NCBI RefSeq assembly: GCF_024347435.1
Contig: NZ_AP025480.1
Coordinates: forward strand, 2,170,001 to 2,234,000
DNA from: Vibrio cyclitrophicus
Lineage (GTDB): Bacteria; Pseudomonadota; Gammaproteobacteria; Enterobacterales; Vibrionaceae
Reading direction: 5' to 3'
Length of the DNA stretch: 64,000 nucleotides
The notes under the pieces were generated by a model. The model saw only the letters and a program-made list of their open reading frames with translations, ran no database searches and was not told the origin of the DNA. Positions 42,376 to 52,195 of the stretch are shown in pieces. The translations under genes and the position numbers were made by a program. Position 1 is the stretch's first letter. Each line of letters starts with the position of its first letter.

Positions 42376-42759
42376 TTACTGCTCTCGGAACTGTACTCGG
42401 AACTGAGTTGCGCTCGGGTTTACCGACACTTCCGACAACGAAATACTTTCAAAACCACGAACAATTGCTTGCTTCCAAGGACCTTGTTTTAAATTGACCT
42501 CAAGACCAGCATCGTCGTACCAGTAGAAACGATAAAGGATATTTTGATCGCCTTTATAGTTACTGTTCAAACGAACAATTCCTCTAGTATGACCATCGAT
42601 TTGATCAGTACGGATATCTTCAACCAATAAACGGCTACCCAATACCTTGTCACCAAAGAAAACGTTCTGAGTCAGGCTATCAACTCTTACGCCAGCTGTA
42701 TTATCAGCACACCCAGCCAGAGCCATAACCGCTGCGAAGCTCACTAACCACTTTTTCAT
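42376..42759 (-). CDS. ycfL: YcfL family lipoprotein
   Basis: 127 residues with a lipoprotein signal (MKKWLVSFAAVMALAGC, lipidated Cys at 17) and a DUF1425/YcfL domain (YRFYWYDDAGLEVNLKQGPWK). YcfL lies next to lpoB in E. coli too; no biochemical role is established. Its start overlaps the stop of the upstream gene by one base, indicating coupling. Confidence 0.88.
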   Translation of the reverse strand: MKKWLVSFAAVMALAGCADNTAGVRVDSLTQNVFFGDKVLGSRLLVEDIRTDQIDGHTRGIVRLNSNYKGDQNILYRFYWYDDAGLEVNLKQGPWKQAIVRGFESISLSEVSVNPSATQFRVQFREQ

Positions 42760-44150
42760 TACAGCCTCCCTAGCTGTTTATGCCACATTGTTGCGTTGTT
42801 CCCTTGTCGAGAAATCCAAACCAAGGTGGTCTGCCCTTCTCGTATATCGAAATCATACGTTTTAGCGCCTGCTTCTAACGTATATTGACCACTATTTGCT
42901 ACAAACGTGCTGCTCTTAATCTCGGCAGGTAATGATTGCCAACTGCGCGTGTCTGGTTGCTCAGTAAAGGTGTTCCACACATTAAACAGAATGTTACCTA
43001 CATCGTTACCTTGAGTGGTTTCTTTACGGATGCGATCTTTTGCCACAACACGCAGCGCTTGGCGAATAACGATACTCGTCATTCGTTCAGACAAATCATT
43101 CTGAGCCATCGCGTTCACGTCAGTAATTAAGCTTTCAGACAAAGGCTGCCCATTGATTCTTAAAGCAGAAAAACGTTCGACGTTTTGGTTTGGATAGTAT
43201 GGCAGCGCCAAAGAGTATATTGCTCCCTGATCACGACTGTCATAAATAGGTAAATCTAGTCGCCAACTATCCATCGCTTGCACTGCGCTTTGCTCTTGAA
43301 GCACAATCACTCGCCCTTGTCCGTTACCAAGCTTCGACGATTGCTTATAGCGCTTTTCTAGCGTTGCTAAATCTTGTCGCATTCCTAAACGAGCGGCTGT
43401 CGACATTGTTCTATCGATAATTTCTTGGTTTTCTGGCATCACGGCCAGAGCACGTCGATAGTCAACGTAGGCACTGTTTAAATCATTTGATGCTTCATAA
43501 AGCAGCCCAGACAAAAACATCAAATAGGCATTTTGTACCGATTGCAGCTTTTTACCCGCATCAGGGTAATTCGCAAGAATGCTGCCTACATTGGCTGATA
43601 AACCTTGAGACTTGGCATCACTCGCTGCTCTTTCTAACTCAGCTTCACGTTGTTTCTTTGCTTGTTCTTGTACTTGGTTGGCGCGACGCATTTCGATCAC
43701 CGCACCTTCTAAATCGTTTTTCTTCAAGTAATTTAAGCCGAGATAAAGATGAAGAAAACCCAATTCATAATCTGGCGGGACATACTCGGTAATATTGTCA
43801 TTCACAGCCAATGCACCAACGCTGGTCGCACTGTCTGAGATTGAGATCACGGCTTTGCTTTGTTGATCTCTTACTGCCTGGTCGGCCAACTCAAACGAAG
43901 ACTTACTCTCCGGATACTTTTGATCAAGCAGGTTAATTCTGCCCCTTTCAAAATTATCAAGAATGTCTCCTGCTGCGTAATCTGGTAACTCTTGTTGAGC
44001 CTCTGAATAATCTCCAGACTTCACTGCTTGGTATATCTCTTTGTTTTGAGCGCTATAATGGCTGAACAGACTTCCTGCCGACATACTCGCGCATCCCGCA
44101 GTCAACGCCGATAGCAGGGCAATGGAAGCGAATCTAAACTGTTGCTTCAC
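42759..44150 (-). CDS. COG3014-family lipoprotein with TPR-like repeats
   Basis: 463 residues. MKQQFRFASIALLSALTAGC is a lipoprotein signal (lipidated Cys near 20). The region about 25-270 is helical with TPR-like units (YELGFLHLYLGLNYLKKNDLE near 125-150 and the unit near 205-240), and the C-terminal part (about 285-460) is beta-rich. It is the first gene of the cluster COG3014-ycfL-lpoB. Its partners suggest a place in PBP1B activation or envelope assembly, but no function is known. Confidence 0.85.
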   Translation of the reverse strand: MKQQFRFASIALLSALTAGCASMSAGSLFSHYSAQNKEIYQAVKSGDYSEAQQELPDYAAGDILDNFERGRINLLDQKYPESKSSFELADQAVRDQQSKAVISISDSATSVGALAVNDNITEYVPPDYELGFLHLYLGLNYLKKNDLEGAVIEMRRANQVQEQAKKQREAELERAASDAKSQGLSANVGSILANYPDAGKKLQSVQNAYLMFLSGLLYEASNDLNSAYVDYRRALAVMPENQEIIDRTMSTAARLGMRQDLATLEKRYKQSSKLGNGQGRVIVLQEQSAVQAMDSWRLDLPIYDSRDQGAIYSLALPYYPNQNVERFSALRINGQPLSESLITDVNAMAQNDLSERMTSIVIRQALRVVAKDRIRKETTQGNDVGNILFNVWNTFTEQPDTRSWQSLPAEIKSSTFVANSGQYTLEAGAKTYDFDIREGQTTLVWISRQGNNATMWHKQLGRL

Positions 44151-44393
44151 TTAACGTCTCCGTGCATGTTTAAAATGCCAACTTCTATACGATTAATGGC
44201 GAATCAATACTCTCAAAATAAATACGTTGAAAAGTATCGCCTCGCCTAATTGATGCCGTTATTCAGACAACAGATGAAGTTTAAAGTTGGCATATAACCT
44301 ACAATTTATCCAACAAGCCAATCATTTAACTGGCTAAGCATTCAGCGACATGTTTACTAAACCAACTGATCACTTAACCAACTAATTGTTCAA

Positions 44394-44744
44394 CTAGCTA
44401 ATCAATAGCGGTCCAAGCGGGCGACCACCAACCAAGTGCATGTGGATATGGTATACCTCTTGGCCACCGTGAGAGTTACAGTTTACGATAAGACGATAGC
44501 CATCTTCTGCGATGCCTTCTTCTTTTGCTAACTTACGAGCCACGGTAAACATGCGCCCCATCATGGCTTCATCTTCCACTTCAACATCATTCGTTGTCGG
44601 AATCAGCTTGTTAGGGATAATTAGAATATGACTTGGCGCGCGAGGGTTAATATCGCGAAACGCCGTTACTAAGTCGTCTTGATATAGTAGATCTGCAGGG
44701 ATTTCTTTATTAATGATCTTACTAAAGATGGTTTCTTCAGCCAT
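44394..44744 (-). CDS. hinT: HIT-family purine nucleoside phosphoramidase
   Basis: 116 residues with the HIT motif [10 protein letters not shown] near the C-terminus (catalytic histidine triad) and the conserved [20 protein letters not shown] start. HinT hydrolyses AMP-lysine and other nucleoside phosphoramidates. It lies upstream of the lipoprotein cluster, as ycfF does in E. coli, with 243 bases in between that show no gene. Confidence 0.96.
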   Translation of the reverse strand: MAEETIFSKIINKEIPADLLYQDDLVTAFRDINPRAPSHILIIPNKLIPTTNDVEVEDEAMMGRMFTVARKLAKEEGIAEDGYRLIVNCNSHGGQEVYHIHMHLVGGRPLGPLLIS

Positions 44745-44911
44745 GTTTTTCTCCGATAAAACATTGAGTTTTTAATGTTTTGAGTATGCGCTATGCCGCA
44801 ACAAACCACAATAAATCCTCTTTAAAGCATAATAAAAAACACCGTTCAAATCAAAGAAAACGAGCCTTACCTCTCAAGAATGGCATGTTGGTTATAAGTA
44901 AGGGTTATTTT

Positions 44912-44925
44912 TGACGTGTGCGTCA
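44912..44925. promoter_or_regulatory. palindrome in the hinT/chemoreceptor spacer
   Basis: TGACG-TGTG-CGTCA, flanked by T-rich sequence on the left and A-rich on the right, makes a roughly 20-base imperfect palindrome, about 95 bases before the chemoreceptor ATG. A second palindrome, GACCT-N6-AGGTC, lies at 44981-44996, just before its ribosome site. Regulators are unknown. Confidence 0.45.
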
Positions 44926-45020
44926 TAAAATGCGTAAGTCGAGCTCAATAGAATGCTGATAATTTTGTTAGTTTTACTTTGACCTGACATTAGGTCTGCA
45001 TTTTATTTAGGGAGAAAGCC

Positions 45021-47012
45021 ATGAAGGGATCTGTGATCAAGCGTATGTACGCTGGTTTCGCACTGATCATCATCATGTTCGCAGTCACGATAACCATCAT
45101 GATGAACAGCATGAATCAGATACATAGCAATTTTGAGAGTGTCTCAGAAACCTCACTACCACTTGTTGCGCTTTCAAATCAAACAAGTGTTCAACTACTT
45201 TCTGCTGATAAGTCATTCAAGGACTTCCTAACCACACAAAACGCTGAGCGTATGTCTGCAATGCGTACAGAGTTTGCCTCATCACAAAACTCTTTTTCTG
45301 AAGTGCTTGGAAGCTTGGAAACCGCGAGTCAAAACAACGCTACACTTGTTGAACGTATTGCCCAGTTAAGAGCGATGGAACAGCGTTACTTCGCCGAAGC
45401 CGATGAAGCGATGAACAACTACGTGGCAATGTTCGAAGCACAAGAACAAGTACAAAAAGCATCACGTGATTTTCAACGTCTACACTCCGAATTGACTGTA
45501 GGTATGAAAGAGTACGTTGCTGACCAAAAAAGCATTTCTGTAAAAGTAATGGCGAAAAGCTACTTCATTAAACTGCAAGACGCTGAGGTGATTACTTCAG
45601 ATGCGCTAGCTAGTTCTGATGTGGCATTTGTGCAAAAAGCCGTTAACCAAAACAAAAAGGCCGTTACTCACCTTAACTACGCTTATCGCGGGCTATCAAC
45701 GCAATTACCTGCACTTAAAAATGTCTTCGATGAGTCAGTTCAAAAATTCACAAAAGACGTTGGTCAAAAAGGCGGTGTCTTAGACAAGCACAACAACTAC
45801 TTACAGGCGAAACAAGCGTTATACGTCAACATTGCCAACTTAGCCGTTGAAGTAGACCAAGCCATGGCCGTACTTGATTCATTCAATGTAACCGCAGAAG
45901 AACAACTTAACTCTTCATTGGCAGACGCAAGCAGCATTTACGACAAGGGTTTGTTCAATGCCATCGCAATCGGCGTTGTGGTGACGCTGTTTGCTGCAGC
46001 GATTGGATACCATATTGCCAACAGTGTAAGAGAGCCATTAACACGCATTCTGAAAACACTTGAAGGCTTAACTGAAGGTGATATGACGCAACGCATCGAT
46101 ATCCGTTATAACAACGAGTTCAGTCGTGTAAGTGGCCACATAAACACCCTAGCCGACAACCTTCACAATATCTTAGTTAAGTTGAATGATGCTTCAGATG
46201 ACCTAACTAAAACGGCAAGCGTGAACCAAAAAACCTCATCAGAGACTCAGGCTCAATTGAACAGCCAGCGCGAGCAAACAGCGACAGTCGCGACGGCAAT
46301 GACAGAAATGTCTCACTCGGTACAAGAGGTAGCGAACAGCGCGCAAAGTTCATTGACTATGGTTCAACAAGTGGAATCGGCTTCTGAGTCTGGTCGCCAG
46401 ATCATGAACACCAATATCAGCACTATCAATCAACTTGAATCACGTCTTACTGAATCGGTCAGCGCGGTGGGCGAACTTCAACAAATGAGTAGCCAAATTG
46501 GATCGATTCTTGATGTCATCCGCGGCATTGCTGAACAAACCAATCTACTTGCATTGAATGCAGCGATTGAAGCAGCACGCGCCGGCGAACAAGGTCGAGG
46601 CTTTGCAGTCGTTGCCGATGAAGTTCGAGTGCTGGCGCAAAAGACCACACAATCGACCTCGGAAATCGAGACGATGATCAGCAATCTGCAATCAAGCTCG
46701 AAAACAGCAAGCAATGTGATTGAAAGCTGCATGAGTGATATGGACATGTCGGTTGAACAAGCTTCAAGTGCCAACAGTGCGATGGAAGAGATCCAAGCAT
46801 TGATTCTAGAGATTAGCCACATGAGTACACACATATCTCAAGCAGCCGCTGAGCAAAGTGAAACATCTGGCGATATCGCACGTAACATCGAAGACATCAA
46901 CCATATCGCTGATGCAAGTTACCAAGCAATGTCGTCGATTGCAGAAGCCAGCCAAAACCTAACAGTACTTGCGAATCAGCAAGGCGATTTAGTTCATCAG
47001 TTCAAACTATAG
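45021..47012 (+). CDS. methyl-accepting chemotaxis protein
   Basis: Chemoreceptor of 663 residues. Transmembrane helix 1 lies at about residues 10-29, a periplasmic helical sensor domain at 30-308, helix 2 at about 311-332, then a HAMP segment and the cytoplasmic signalling coiled coil with the hairpin tip [20 protein letters not shown] (starting near residue 503). There is no C-terminal CheR pentapeptide. The sensed ligand is unknown; the sensor domain looks like a long helical bundle. GGGAGAAAG is the ribosome site. A terminator follows. Confidence 0.95.
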   Translation: MKGSVIKRMYAGFALIIIMFAVTITIMMNSMNQIHSNFESVSETSLPLVALSNQTSVQLLSADKSFKDFLTTQNAERMSAMRTEFASSQNSFSEVLGSLETASQNNATLVERIAQLRAMEQRYFAEADEAMNNYVAMFEAQEQVQKASRDFQRLHSELTVGMKEYVADQKSISVKVMAKSYFIKLQDAEVITSDALASSDVAFVQKAVNQNKKAVTHLNYAYRGLSTQLPALKNVFDESVQKFTKDVGQKGGVLDKHNNYLQAKQALYVNIANLAVEVDQAMAVLDSFNVTAEEQLNSSLADASSIYDKGLFNAIAIGVVVTLFAAAIGYHIANSVREPLTRILKTLEGLTEGDMTQRIDIRYNNEFSRVSGHINTLADNLHNILVKLNDASDDLTKTASVNQKTSSETQAQLNSQREQTATVATAMTEMSHSVQEVANSAQSSLTMVQQVESASESGRQIMNTNISTINQLESRLTESVSAVGELQQMSSQIGSILDVIRGIAEQTNLLALNAAIEAARAGEQGRGFAVVADEVRVLAQKTTQSTSEIETMISNLQSSSKTASNVIESCMSDMDMSVEQASSANSAMEEIQALILEISHMSTHISQAAAEQSETSGDIARNIEDINHIADASYQAMSSIAEASQNLTVLANQQGDLVHQFKL

Positions 47013-47081
47013 GTAACCAAAGAATCTATAGATATGAACCTAAAATGTTGGGATATCTAACCCAATAGTGATAACTAATTG

Positions 47082-47116
47082 AACAAGGGCAACTTTTATC
47101 AAGGGTTGCCCTTGTT
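47082..47116 (+). terminator. intrinsic terminator of the chemoreceptor gene
   Basis: AACAAGGGCAAC and GTTGCCCTTGTT form a perfect 12-bp stem followed by TTTT. Confidence 0.92.
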
Positions 47117-47208
47117 TTTTATGAGCTTTGTCATTATATGATTATTAAGGCTTGCTGTTTTCCGTTTATCTTTCACCTTTATGAGCGAGCCGCTAATAAG
47201 GAATTTAT

Positions 47209-48375
47209 ATGGCTGTTCATGTTGGCATTATCGATCAAGACCCCATTCGCTTGCTCACCCCACTACTTGATAACCGAACGATCAGTACTCACATCGTGTT
47301 TATCGGAGACAAGAATCAAGTCAGTATGTACAAACGTTTAGAAAGCGTTTTACAAAAACGCGACATTACCAGTGAGTTTTTCGAAATTCCTACCCTCGTA
47401 AATACATCCGCAATTAAAGAGTCTATCCAAAACCTTGCTGAAGACCTCAAAGCTCGTGGAGAAGAAGTGAAACTCAACGCAAGTTGTGGTCTTCGTCACC
47501 GCCTACTTTCTGTCTACGAAGTATTTCGTACTTACCACTGGCCAATCTTTGTTGTTGAACCAAACAGTGACAAGCTGTGCTGGCTTTATCCGAATGGCAA
47601 AGAAGATGCACAAGTACAAGACCGTATTACCATCGACGACTACCTAACGGTGTTCGGTGCTCGTGGTGAGTTCAGCGATGTACAGCTGTCTCCTCAACTT
47701 GATCAGAAGCTTTATGAACTGGGCGAACGCTGGGCAAGTAATGCACTAGAACTCGGCCCTGGCCTTGCTACATTGAACTACCTTGCAACGACTTGCCGTA
47801 AAGAACAGAGGCTTGATGTGGGGTTGTCTGAGAAGCAACAAGGTTATCGCGAGCTAAACATGCTGTTAAGTGATTTGGTGGAAGCTAAAATTGCCACTTA
47901 TGATAATGGTATTTTGACGTTCGCCAATGAAGATGCACGACGCTTCTCTAATGGCGAATGGCTAGAGACTTTGGTTCACAGTACCGTTAAGCAAATCCAA
48001 GATGACATGCCAACCATTCAAGATCGCTCTTTAAATGTTCAGGTATACCGCCAATTAGGTGAACGCGAGGTTCGTAACGAACTCGACGTGGCATCAGTAG
48101 TGAATAATAAGCTCCACATCATCGAATGTAAGACCAAAGGCATGCGTGATGATGGTGATGACACTTTGTACAAGCTGGAATCGCTAAGAGACCTATTAGG
48201 CGGCCTACAAGCACGTGCTATGCTGGTGAGCTTCCGCCCTCTTCGTCATAACGACATCACACGAGCAGAAGATCTTGGCCTTGCATTGATTGGCCCTGAC
48301 GAATTAAAAGATCTTAAAACACACCTAGCGGCATGGTTTACCGCCGCCGGTGGTGATGAAGATTTAGAGTGCTAA
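47209..48375 (+). CDS. CARF-domain PD-(D/E)XK nuclease, DUF1887 family (VC1899-like)
   Basis: 388 residues. The N-terminal ~150 form a Rossmann-like CARF sensor (MAVHVGIIDQDPIRLL); at the position where related CARF proteins have a TGGT/K-type loop it reads NASCGLRHRL (residues 90-99). A winged-helix-like middle (about 165-260) links to a C-terminal restriction-type nuclease domain with the complete pattern E291-x-D293, then E306-x-K308 (in HIIECKTKG). The V. cholerae ortholog VC1899 has a solved structure, and Card1 of type III CRISPR is a member of this family. No CRISPR array or cas gene is present here, so the activating ligand is unknown. Confidence 0.88.
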   Translation: MAVHVGIIDQDPIRLLTPLLDNRTISTHIVFIGDKNQVSMYKRLESVLQKRDITSEFFEIPTLVNTSAIKESIQNLAEDLKARGEEVKLNASCGLRHRLLSVYEVFRTYHWPIFVVEPNSDKLCWLYPNGKEDAQVQDRITIDDYLTVFGARGEFSDVQLSPQLDQKLYELGERWASNALELGPGLATLNYLATTCRKEQRLDVGLSEKQQGYRELNMLLSDLVEAKIATYDNGILTFANEDARRFSNGEWLETLVHSTVKQIQDDMPTIQDRSLNVQVYRQLGEREVRNELDVASVVNNKLHIIECKTKGMRDDGDDTLYKLESLRDLLGGLQARAMLVSFRPLRHNDITRAEDLGLALIGPDELKDLKTHLAAWFTAAGGDEDLEC

Positions 48376-48420
48376 AAATAAATAGACTCTTGAGAGCTGA
48401 ACGCTCTTAAGTAAATCTAA

Positions 48421-48452
48421 AAAGGCGAATGACTATTGAGTCACTCGCCTTT
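48421..48452 (+). terminator. intrinsic terminator of the CARF-nuclease gene
   Basis: AAAGGCGAATGAC and GTCACTCGCCTTT pair with one mismatch around a 6-base loop, followed by more T residues. Confidence 0.9.
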
Positions 48453-48528
48453 TTTTCTCCAGCTATTCGTCTGTTTTGCTCTATTTTCATCTTTCAACTA
48501 TCTATGCCTTTAATTTCTTTGCCTCATA

Positions 48529-48562
48529 AAAAATGGCCGCATCATTCGATGCGGCCATTTTT
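48529..48562 (-). terminator. intrinsic terminator of udp
   Basis: AAAAATGGCCGCATC and GATGCGGCCATTTTT form a perfect 15-bp stem with a 4-base loop, 53 bases after the udp stop. Confidence 0.9.
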
Positions 48563-48614
48563 AAATCTTGGAAACAGACTTAAAGCACTTTAAGACTAAA
48601 AGTATTTTTACAAC

Positions 48615-49373
48615 TTAAAGCATTTTACGTGCAGCTTCTACAACCACTTTGATTGAACGAGCTTCTGTTACTTTTAGCGTTTCGTGATCAGGCGTCTCTT
48701 TTTGAGTACGGTTGATGATTACACCAGCAACACAACCTGCTTTCAGACCAGAACTTGCACACATAGTTAATAGCGTTGCAGATTCCATTTCGAAGTTTAA
48801 AACGCCCATATCTTGCCATTCTTGCATAGAACCTTGGAAACGCTTAACAACGCGACCAGAGAACGTGTCGTAACGCTCTTGACCAGGATAGAACGTATCG
48901 CTTGATGCCGTTACACCCATGTGAACTGTTGCACCTGATTCGTCAACTGCCGCTTTCATTGCTGTTGCTACTTCGAAGTCAGCTACCGCTGGGAACTCCA
49001 TTGGCGCAAAGTGCAGGCTAGCACCGTCTAAACGAACAGAACCTGTAGAAACGATCATGTCACCCACGTTTACATGTGGCTGGATAGCACCAGTAGTACC
49101 AACACGAAGGAAAGTACGAACACCAAGTTGAGCAAGCTCTTCAACAGCAATAGAAGTAGATGGGCCGCCGATACCTGTTGAACATACAACAACTGGCTTA
49201 CCGTCTAGCTCTGCGCGATAAAGCGTATATTCACGATGGCTAGCAAGAAATACTGGATTCTCCATCTCTTCTGCGATTTTTTGTACACGAGCAGGATCAC
49301 CAGGGATGATCGCAAGAGTAGCACCGTTAAGATCTGCTTCAGTAACACCTAAATGGAAAACAGCTTGAGACAT
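48615..49373 (-). CDS. udp: uridine phosphorylase
   Basis: Cleaves uridine to uracil and ribose-1-phosphate. 252 residues with the phosphate-binding [27 protein letters not shown], the PNP/UDP signature [16 protein letters not shown], and [10 protein letters not shown] that binds ribose. Strong ribosome site AAGGAGCAAAC-ATG. A CRP box lies 102-119 bases upstream, as expected for a CRP/CytR-controlled nucleoside gene. Confidence 0.97.
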   Translation of the reverse strand: MSQAVFHLGVTEADLNGATLAIIPGDPARVQKIAEEMENPVFLASHREYTLYRAELDGKPVVVCSTGIGGPSTSIAVEELAQLGVRTFLRVGTTGAIQPHVNVGDMIVSTGSVRLDGASLHFAPMEFPAVADFEVATAMKAAVDESGATVHMGVTASSDTFYPGQERYDTFSGRVVKRFQGSMQEWQDMGVLNFEMESATLLTMCASSGLKAGCVAGVIINRTQKETPDHETLKVTEARSIKVVVEAARKML

Positions 49374-49474
49374 AGTTTGCTCCTTTTGGCTTATTGGGCT
49401 TTGTTAACCCTTATTTAAGCTCATAGTAAATTCGTGGGGTACACACACACTCTAACCAAGCCTATAACAAAATG

Positions 49475-49492
49475 AAGTGACATAGGTCACAT
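49475..49492. promoter_or_regulatory. CRP-type site upstream of udp
   Basis: GTGA-CATAGG-TCAC, with TGA before and ATC after, is close to the CRP consensus TGTGA-N6-TCACA with perfect half-site cores. Its centre is 110 bases before the udp ATG. CRP and CytR control of udp is known in E. coli. Confidence 0.8.
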
Positions 49493-49585
49493 CAATGATC
49501 GCAACAAGATTTCAAGTTTCACGAAAAACCGATTGGCATCACAAAAATAAGCAATCCATACGCCTATGTTGCATACTAATGAGAC

Positions 49586-49625
49586 AAAAAGCGCCTTTAA
49601 CGTATTACCGCTAAAGACGCTTTTT
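49586..49625 (-). terminator. intrinsic terminator of zntA
   Basis: AAAAAGCG-C-CTTTA pairs with TAAAG-A-CGCTTTTT around a short loop, 50 bases after the zntA stop. Confidence 0.8.
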
Positions 49626-49674
49626 ATAGTAGCTGCTTGTTATTTGTAGAGCGAGCTATGTCTGGGAGCTGAAC

Positions 49675-52026
49675 CTAATCTGCTTTAGATTTGAATCGAA
49701 GAAGACGCAAAGCATTCAATGTCACCAGTGCCGTCGCACCACTATCGGCTAACACCGCAACCCACAAACCGGTAATACCGAGTAAACTCGTCACCAAGAA
49801 AACACCTTTCAAACCGAGTGCAAGTGCTACGTTTTGACGGATATTATTCATGGTCGCTTGCGACAGTTCAATCATCGCAGGGAGTTCCGTTAAGCGATTG
49901 TGAGTCAGTGCAGAGTCAGCCGTTTCCAACGCCACATCCGTACCACCACCCATTGCAATACCTACGTTAGCGGTTTTCATCGCTGGTGCATCATTGATAC
50001 CATCTCCAACCATTGCGACATGCGACTGTTGAGATAACTCTTCAACGTAAGTCACTTTATCGCTTGGAAGTAGACTTGCCTTATATTGCATACCAATCTT
50101 GCTGCTGATCGCTGCTGCACTGCGCGGGTTATCACCAGTAAGCATGATAGATTGAATACCCAAGTTGTTAAGTCGTTCGATCGCCAGCTTAGCATCACTA
50201 CGTAAGGTATCTTGCCACGCTATCAATCCAATCACTGTCGCAGCTTGCTCGATTGATTCTTCTTGATCTTTAAGCTCAAGAGCAACCACAACCGTCTTGC
50301 CCTCGCCTTCTAATGCCTCAACCTGAGAAACAACATCGGCACCAAGATCGAACGTCACCTTAGAAGGCGATAAAACCTGATACTTAATTCCATCGACATC
50401 ACCTTCGACGCCACTGCCGATCAATGCTTTCTTATTATGCGATTCTGGGATCTCAACATTCAGTTCTTTTACTTTCGCCACTAGCGATTGCGCCAATGGA
50501 TGCGTAGAGCCAACTTCAATAGCACCAACTACACGTAGCATTGCATCTTGCTGCCAACCTGATAGAGCCTGAATATCCGTAACCTGAGGCTTACCTTCCG
50601 TCAAAGTACCCGTCTTGTCGAATGCAATGGTTTGGATTTTTCCAAGCTGTTCTAGCGCAGCGCCACCTTTGATTAAAGCACCACGCTTTGCTGCTGCTGC
50701 TAAACCAGAGGTAATCGCTGCTGGCGTTGAGATAACCAAAGCACAAGGACACGCAATCAATAGTAAGGCCAAACCACGATATACCCATGTTTCCCAAGGT
50801 TGGGAAAACAACAACGGTGGCGTAATAATCACTAACAATGCAACCAACATCATTAACGGTGTGTACCAACGGCTGAATTTATCGAGGAAGCGTTCTAGAG
50901 GTGCTTTACGGGATTCCGCCTCTTCAATAAGATGGAGGATTCGGTCAATCGCATTTTCACCCTGTTTAGACGTTATCGTAATGCGCACAACTTTATCGAC
51001 AACCACGGCGCCCGCCATGATGCTGTTACCTTCGATATGTTCAACAGGAACAGACTCACCGGTTAACGCACTTTCATCAAAACTCGCCGCGTCGGTAATC
51101 AGTTGACCATCAGCAGGCAAACGAGAGCCAGCTGCTACTTCAATCACATCGCCAGGAACAAGCTCGCTCACCGCCACTTCAACACGTTCACCGTTAATAA
51201 TCTTGGTCGCATTCTCTGGCACCAATGCCATAAGGGCTTGAACACCACTTCTTGCTCGCGATGAAGCGAAAGCTTCCAAGCGCTCACCAATCAAAAACAA
51301 CAAGAGAACCATCGCCGCTTCCGCGGTTTCACCAAGGTACAAAGCGCCCAGAGCCGCGACACTCATTAGGGTCTCAATCGCAAAAGGTGTTCCGGAACGT
51401 GCCAATTGAACGGCTTTTTTAGCCACCGGATATAACCCGAGTAAGCAAGTTACGGTAAACAAACCTTCACTTAGTTGAGGAGAAGTACTTTTCAGAAGTG
51501 CAGCGAACAACATTGCAGCCGCAATCGCTATAATCTGTAAATTAGGTTGGATATGGGCTTGCCAAAAAGTCTCAGGTTGTTGTTTTTCTTTCTTAGAACC
51601 GACTTCCGTAAGAGGGAAACCCGTTTTGATAGAGACCTGTTCAATGGTATCAGCAAGACTTTCATCGTCGAATTTAACCACCAGTTTTTCGGTAGCGAAT
51701 AGCACTTTAGCTTCAATAACACCTTTGATGTTACTGACCGCTTTTTCTATTTTTCGAGCACAAGCTGGACAGTCCATTCCCGAGACTAGCCAACTTTTTG
51801 AAAATTGGGCGTTGAGAGACTCAGTTAAGGGCAGCCGGTCTTCTTCTCCACTGTCTGAACCACAACAACCATCTGCTGGGGCAGAAGCCGTCGCAGAACT
51901 ACAGCATGTTGATGAAGAGCTTGAGGCTGTAATGCTGGTAATTTTCGGACTAGAACAGGTCGCCCCAGTCGCTTGCGATTGAACGTCCACTTTTGTTGAG
52001 CGGCACGCTGCATGTTTTGCGCACAT
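49675..52026 (-). CDS. zntA: zinc/cadmium/lead-exporting P1B-type ATPase
   Basis: 783 residues. An unusual Cys/Ser-rich N-terminus (residues 1-63, with CC pairs near 42-43 and 54-55) precedes an HMA domain with GMDCPACARK (about residues 82-91), then eight predicted membrane helices with the ion-site motif ACPCAL (about 424-429), phosphorylation loop DKTGTLTEGKP (about 470) and GDGINDAPAM. The CPC motif and the HMA DCPAC fit ZntA. The promoter has the 20-base spacer and dyad expected for ZntR. It is monocistronic. CadA-type ATPases are the alternative name. Confidence 0.94.
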   Translation of the reverse strand: MCAKHAACRSTKVDVQSQATGATCSSPKITSITASSSSSTCCSSATASAPADGCCGSDSGEEDRLPLTESLNAQFSKSWLVSGMDCPACARKIEKAVSNIKGVIEAKVLFATEKLVVKFDDESLADTIEQVSIKTGFPLTEVGSKKEKQQPETFWQAHIQPNLQIIAIAAAMLFAALLKSTSPQLSEGLFTVTCLLGLYPVAKKAVQLARSGTPFAIETLMSVAALGALYLGETAEAAMVLLLFLIGERLEAFASSRARSGVQALMALVPENATKIINGERVEVAVSELVPGDVIEVAAGSRLPADGQLITDAASFDESALTGESVPVEHIEGNSIMAGAVVVDKVVRITITSKQGENAIDRILHLIEEAESRKAPLERFLDKFSRWYTPLMMLVALLVIITPPLLFSQPWETWVYRGLALLLIACPCALVISTPAAITSGLAAAAKRGALIKGGAALEQLGKIQTIAFDKTGTLTEGKPQVTDIQALSGWQQDAMLRVVGAIEVGSTHPLAQSLVAKVKELNVEIPESHNKKALIGSGVEGDVDGIKYQVLSPSKVTFDLGADVVSQVEALEGEGKTVVVALELKDQEESIEQAATVIGLIAWQDTLRSDAKLAIERLNNLGIQSIMLTGDNPRSAAAISSKIGMQYKASLLPSDKVTYVEELSQQSHVAMVGDGINDAPAMKTANVGIAMGGGTDVALETADSALTHNRLTELPAMIELSQATMNNIRQNVALALGLKGVFLVTSLLGITGLWVAVLADSGATALVTLNALRLLRFKSKAD

Positions 52027-52103
52027 AATCTATCTCCTTAATACTCAAAAGCCTTGAGGTTTTAGCTAACCAATGACGGTAACAAAACCTTAAGTTCTTT
52101 AGA

Positions 52104-52135
52104 ATTATAAACCTTGGAGCTAACTCCAAGGTCAA
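52104..52135 (-). promoter_or_regulatory. MerR-family (ZntR-type) promoter of zntA
   Basis: Read on the minus strand: -35 TTGACC (52130-52135), a 20-base spacer, and -10 TATAAT (52104-52109). Within the spacer and the -35 lies the dyad ACCTTGGAG-N4-CTCCAAGGT (52111-52132). Overlong spacers with such a dyad mark promoters twisted by MerR-family activators; ZntR of E. coli uses a 20-base spacer. No regulator gene is adjacent. Confidence 0.9.
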
Positions 52136-52195
52136 GAAGAAGTTATCAGGCAATTCAATTTTTTCGAAAAACCTTATTCGAATACGACAGGATTA

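Larger units (their letters stand above)
49374..49674. other. 301-base spacer between udp and zntA
   Basis: No gene is seen. It contains a CRP-type site (49475-49492) on the udp side and the zntA terminator (49586-49625) on the other. Confidence 0.7.

Noticed and set aside
46478..46834. Minus-strand frame of 118 codons inside the chemoreceptor gene
   Set aside because: It is antisense to the highly conserved signalling domain and reads as a compositional shadow.
47209..48375. CRISPR locus around the CARF protein
   Set aside because: I looked for short regularly spaced repeats and cas-like frames on both sides and found none; the neighbours are a chemoreceptor and udp.
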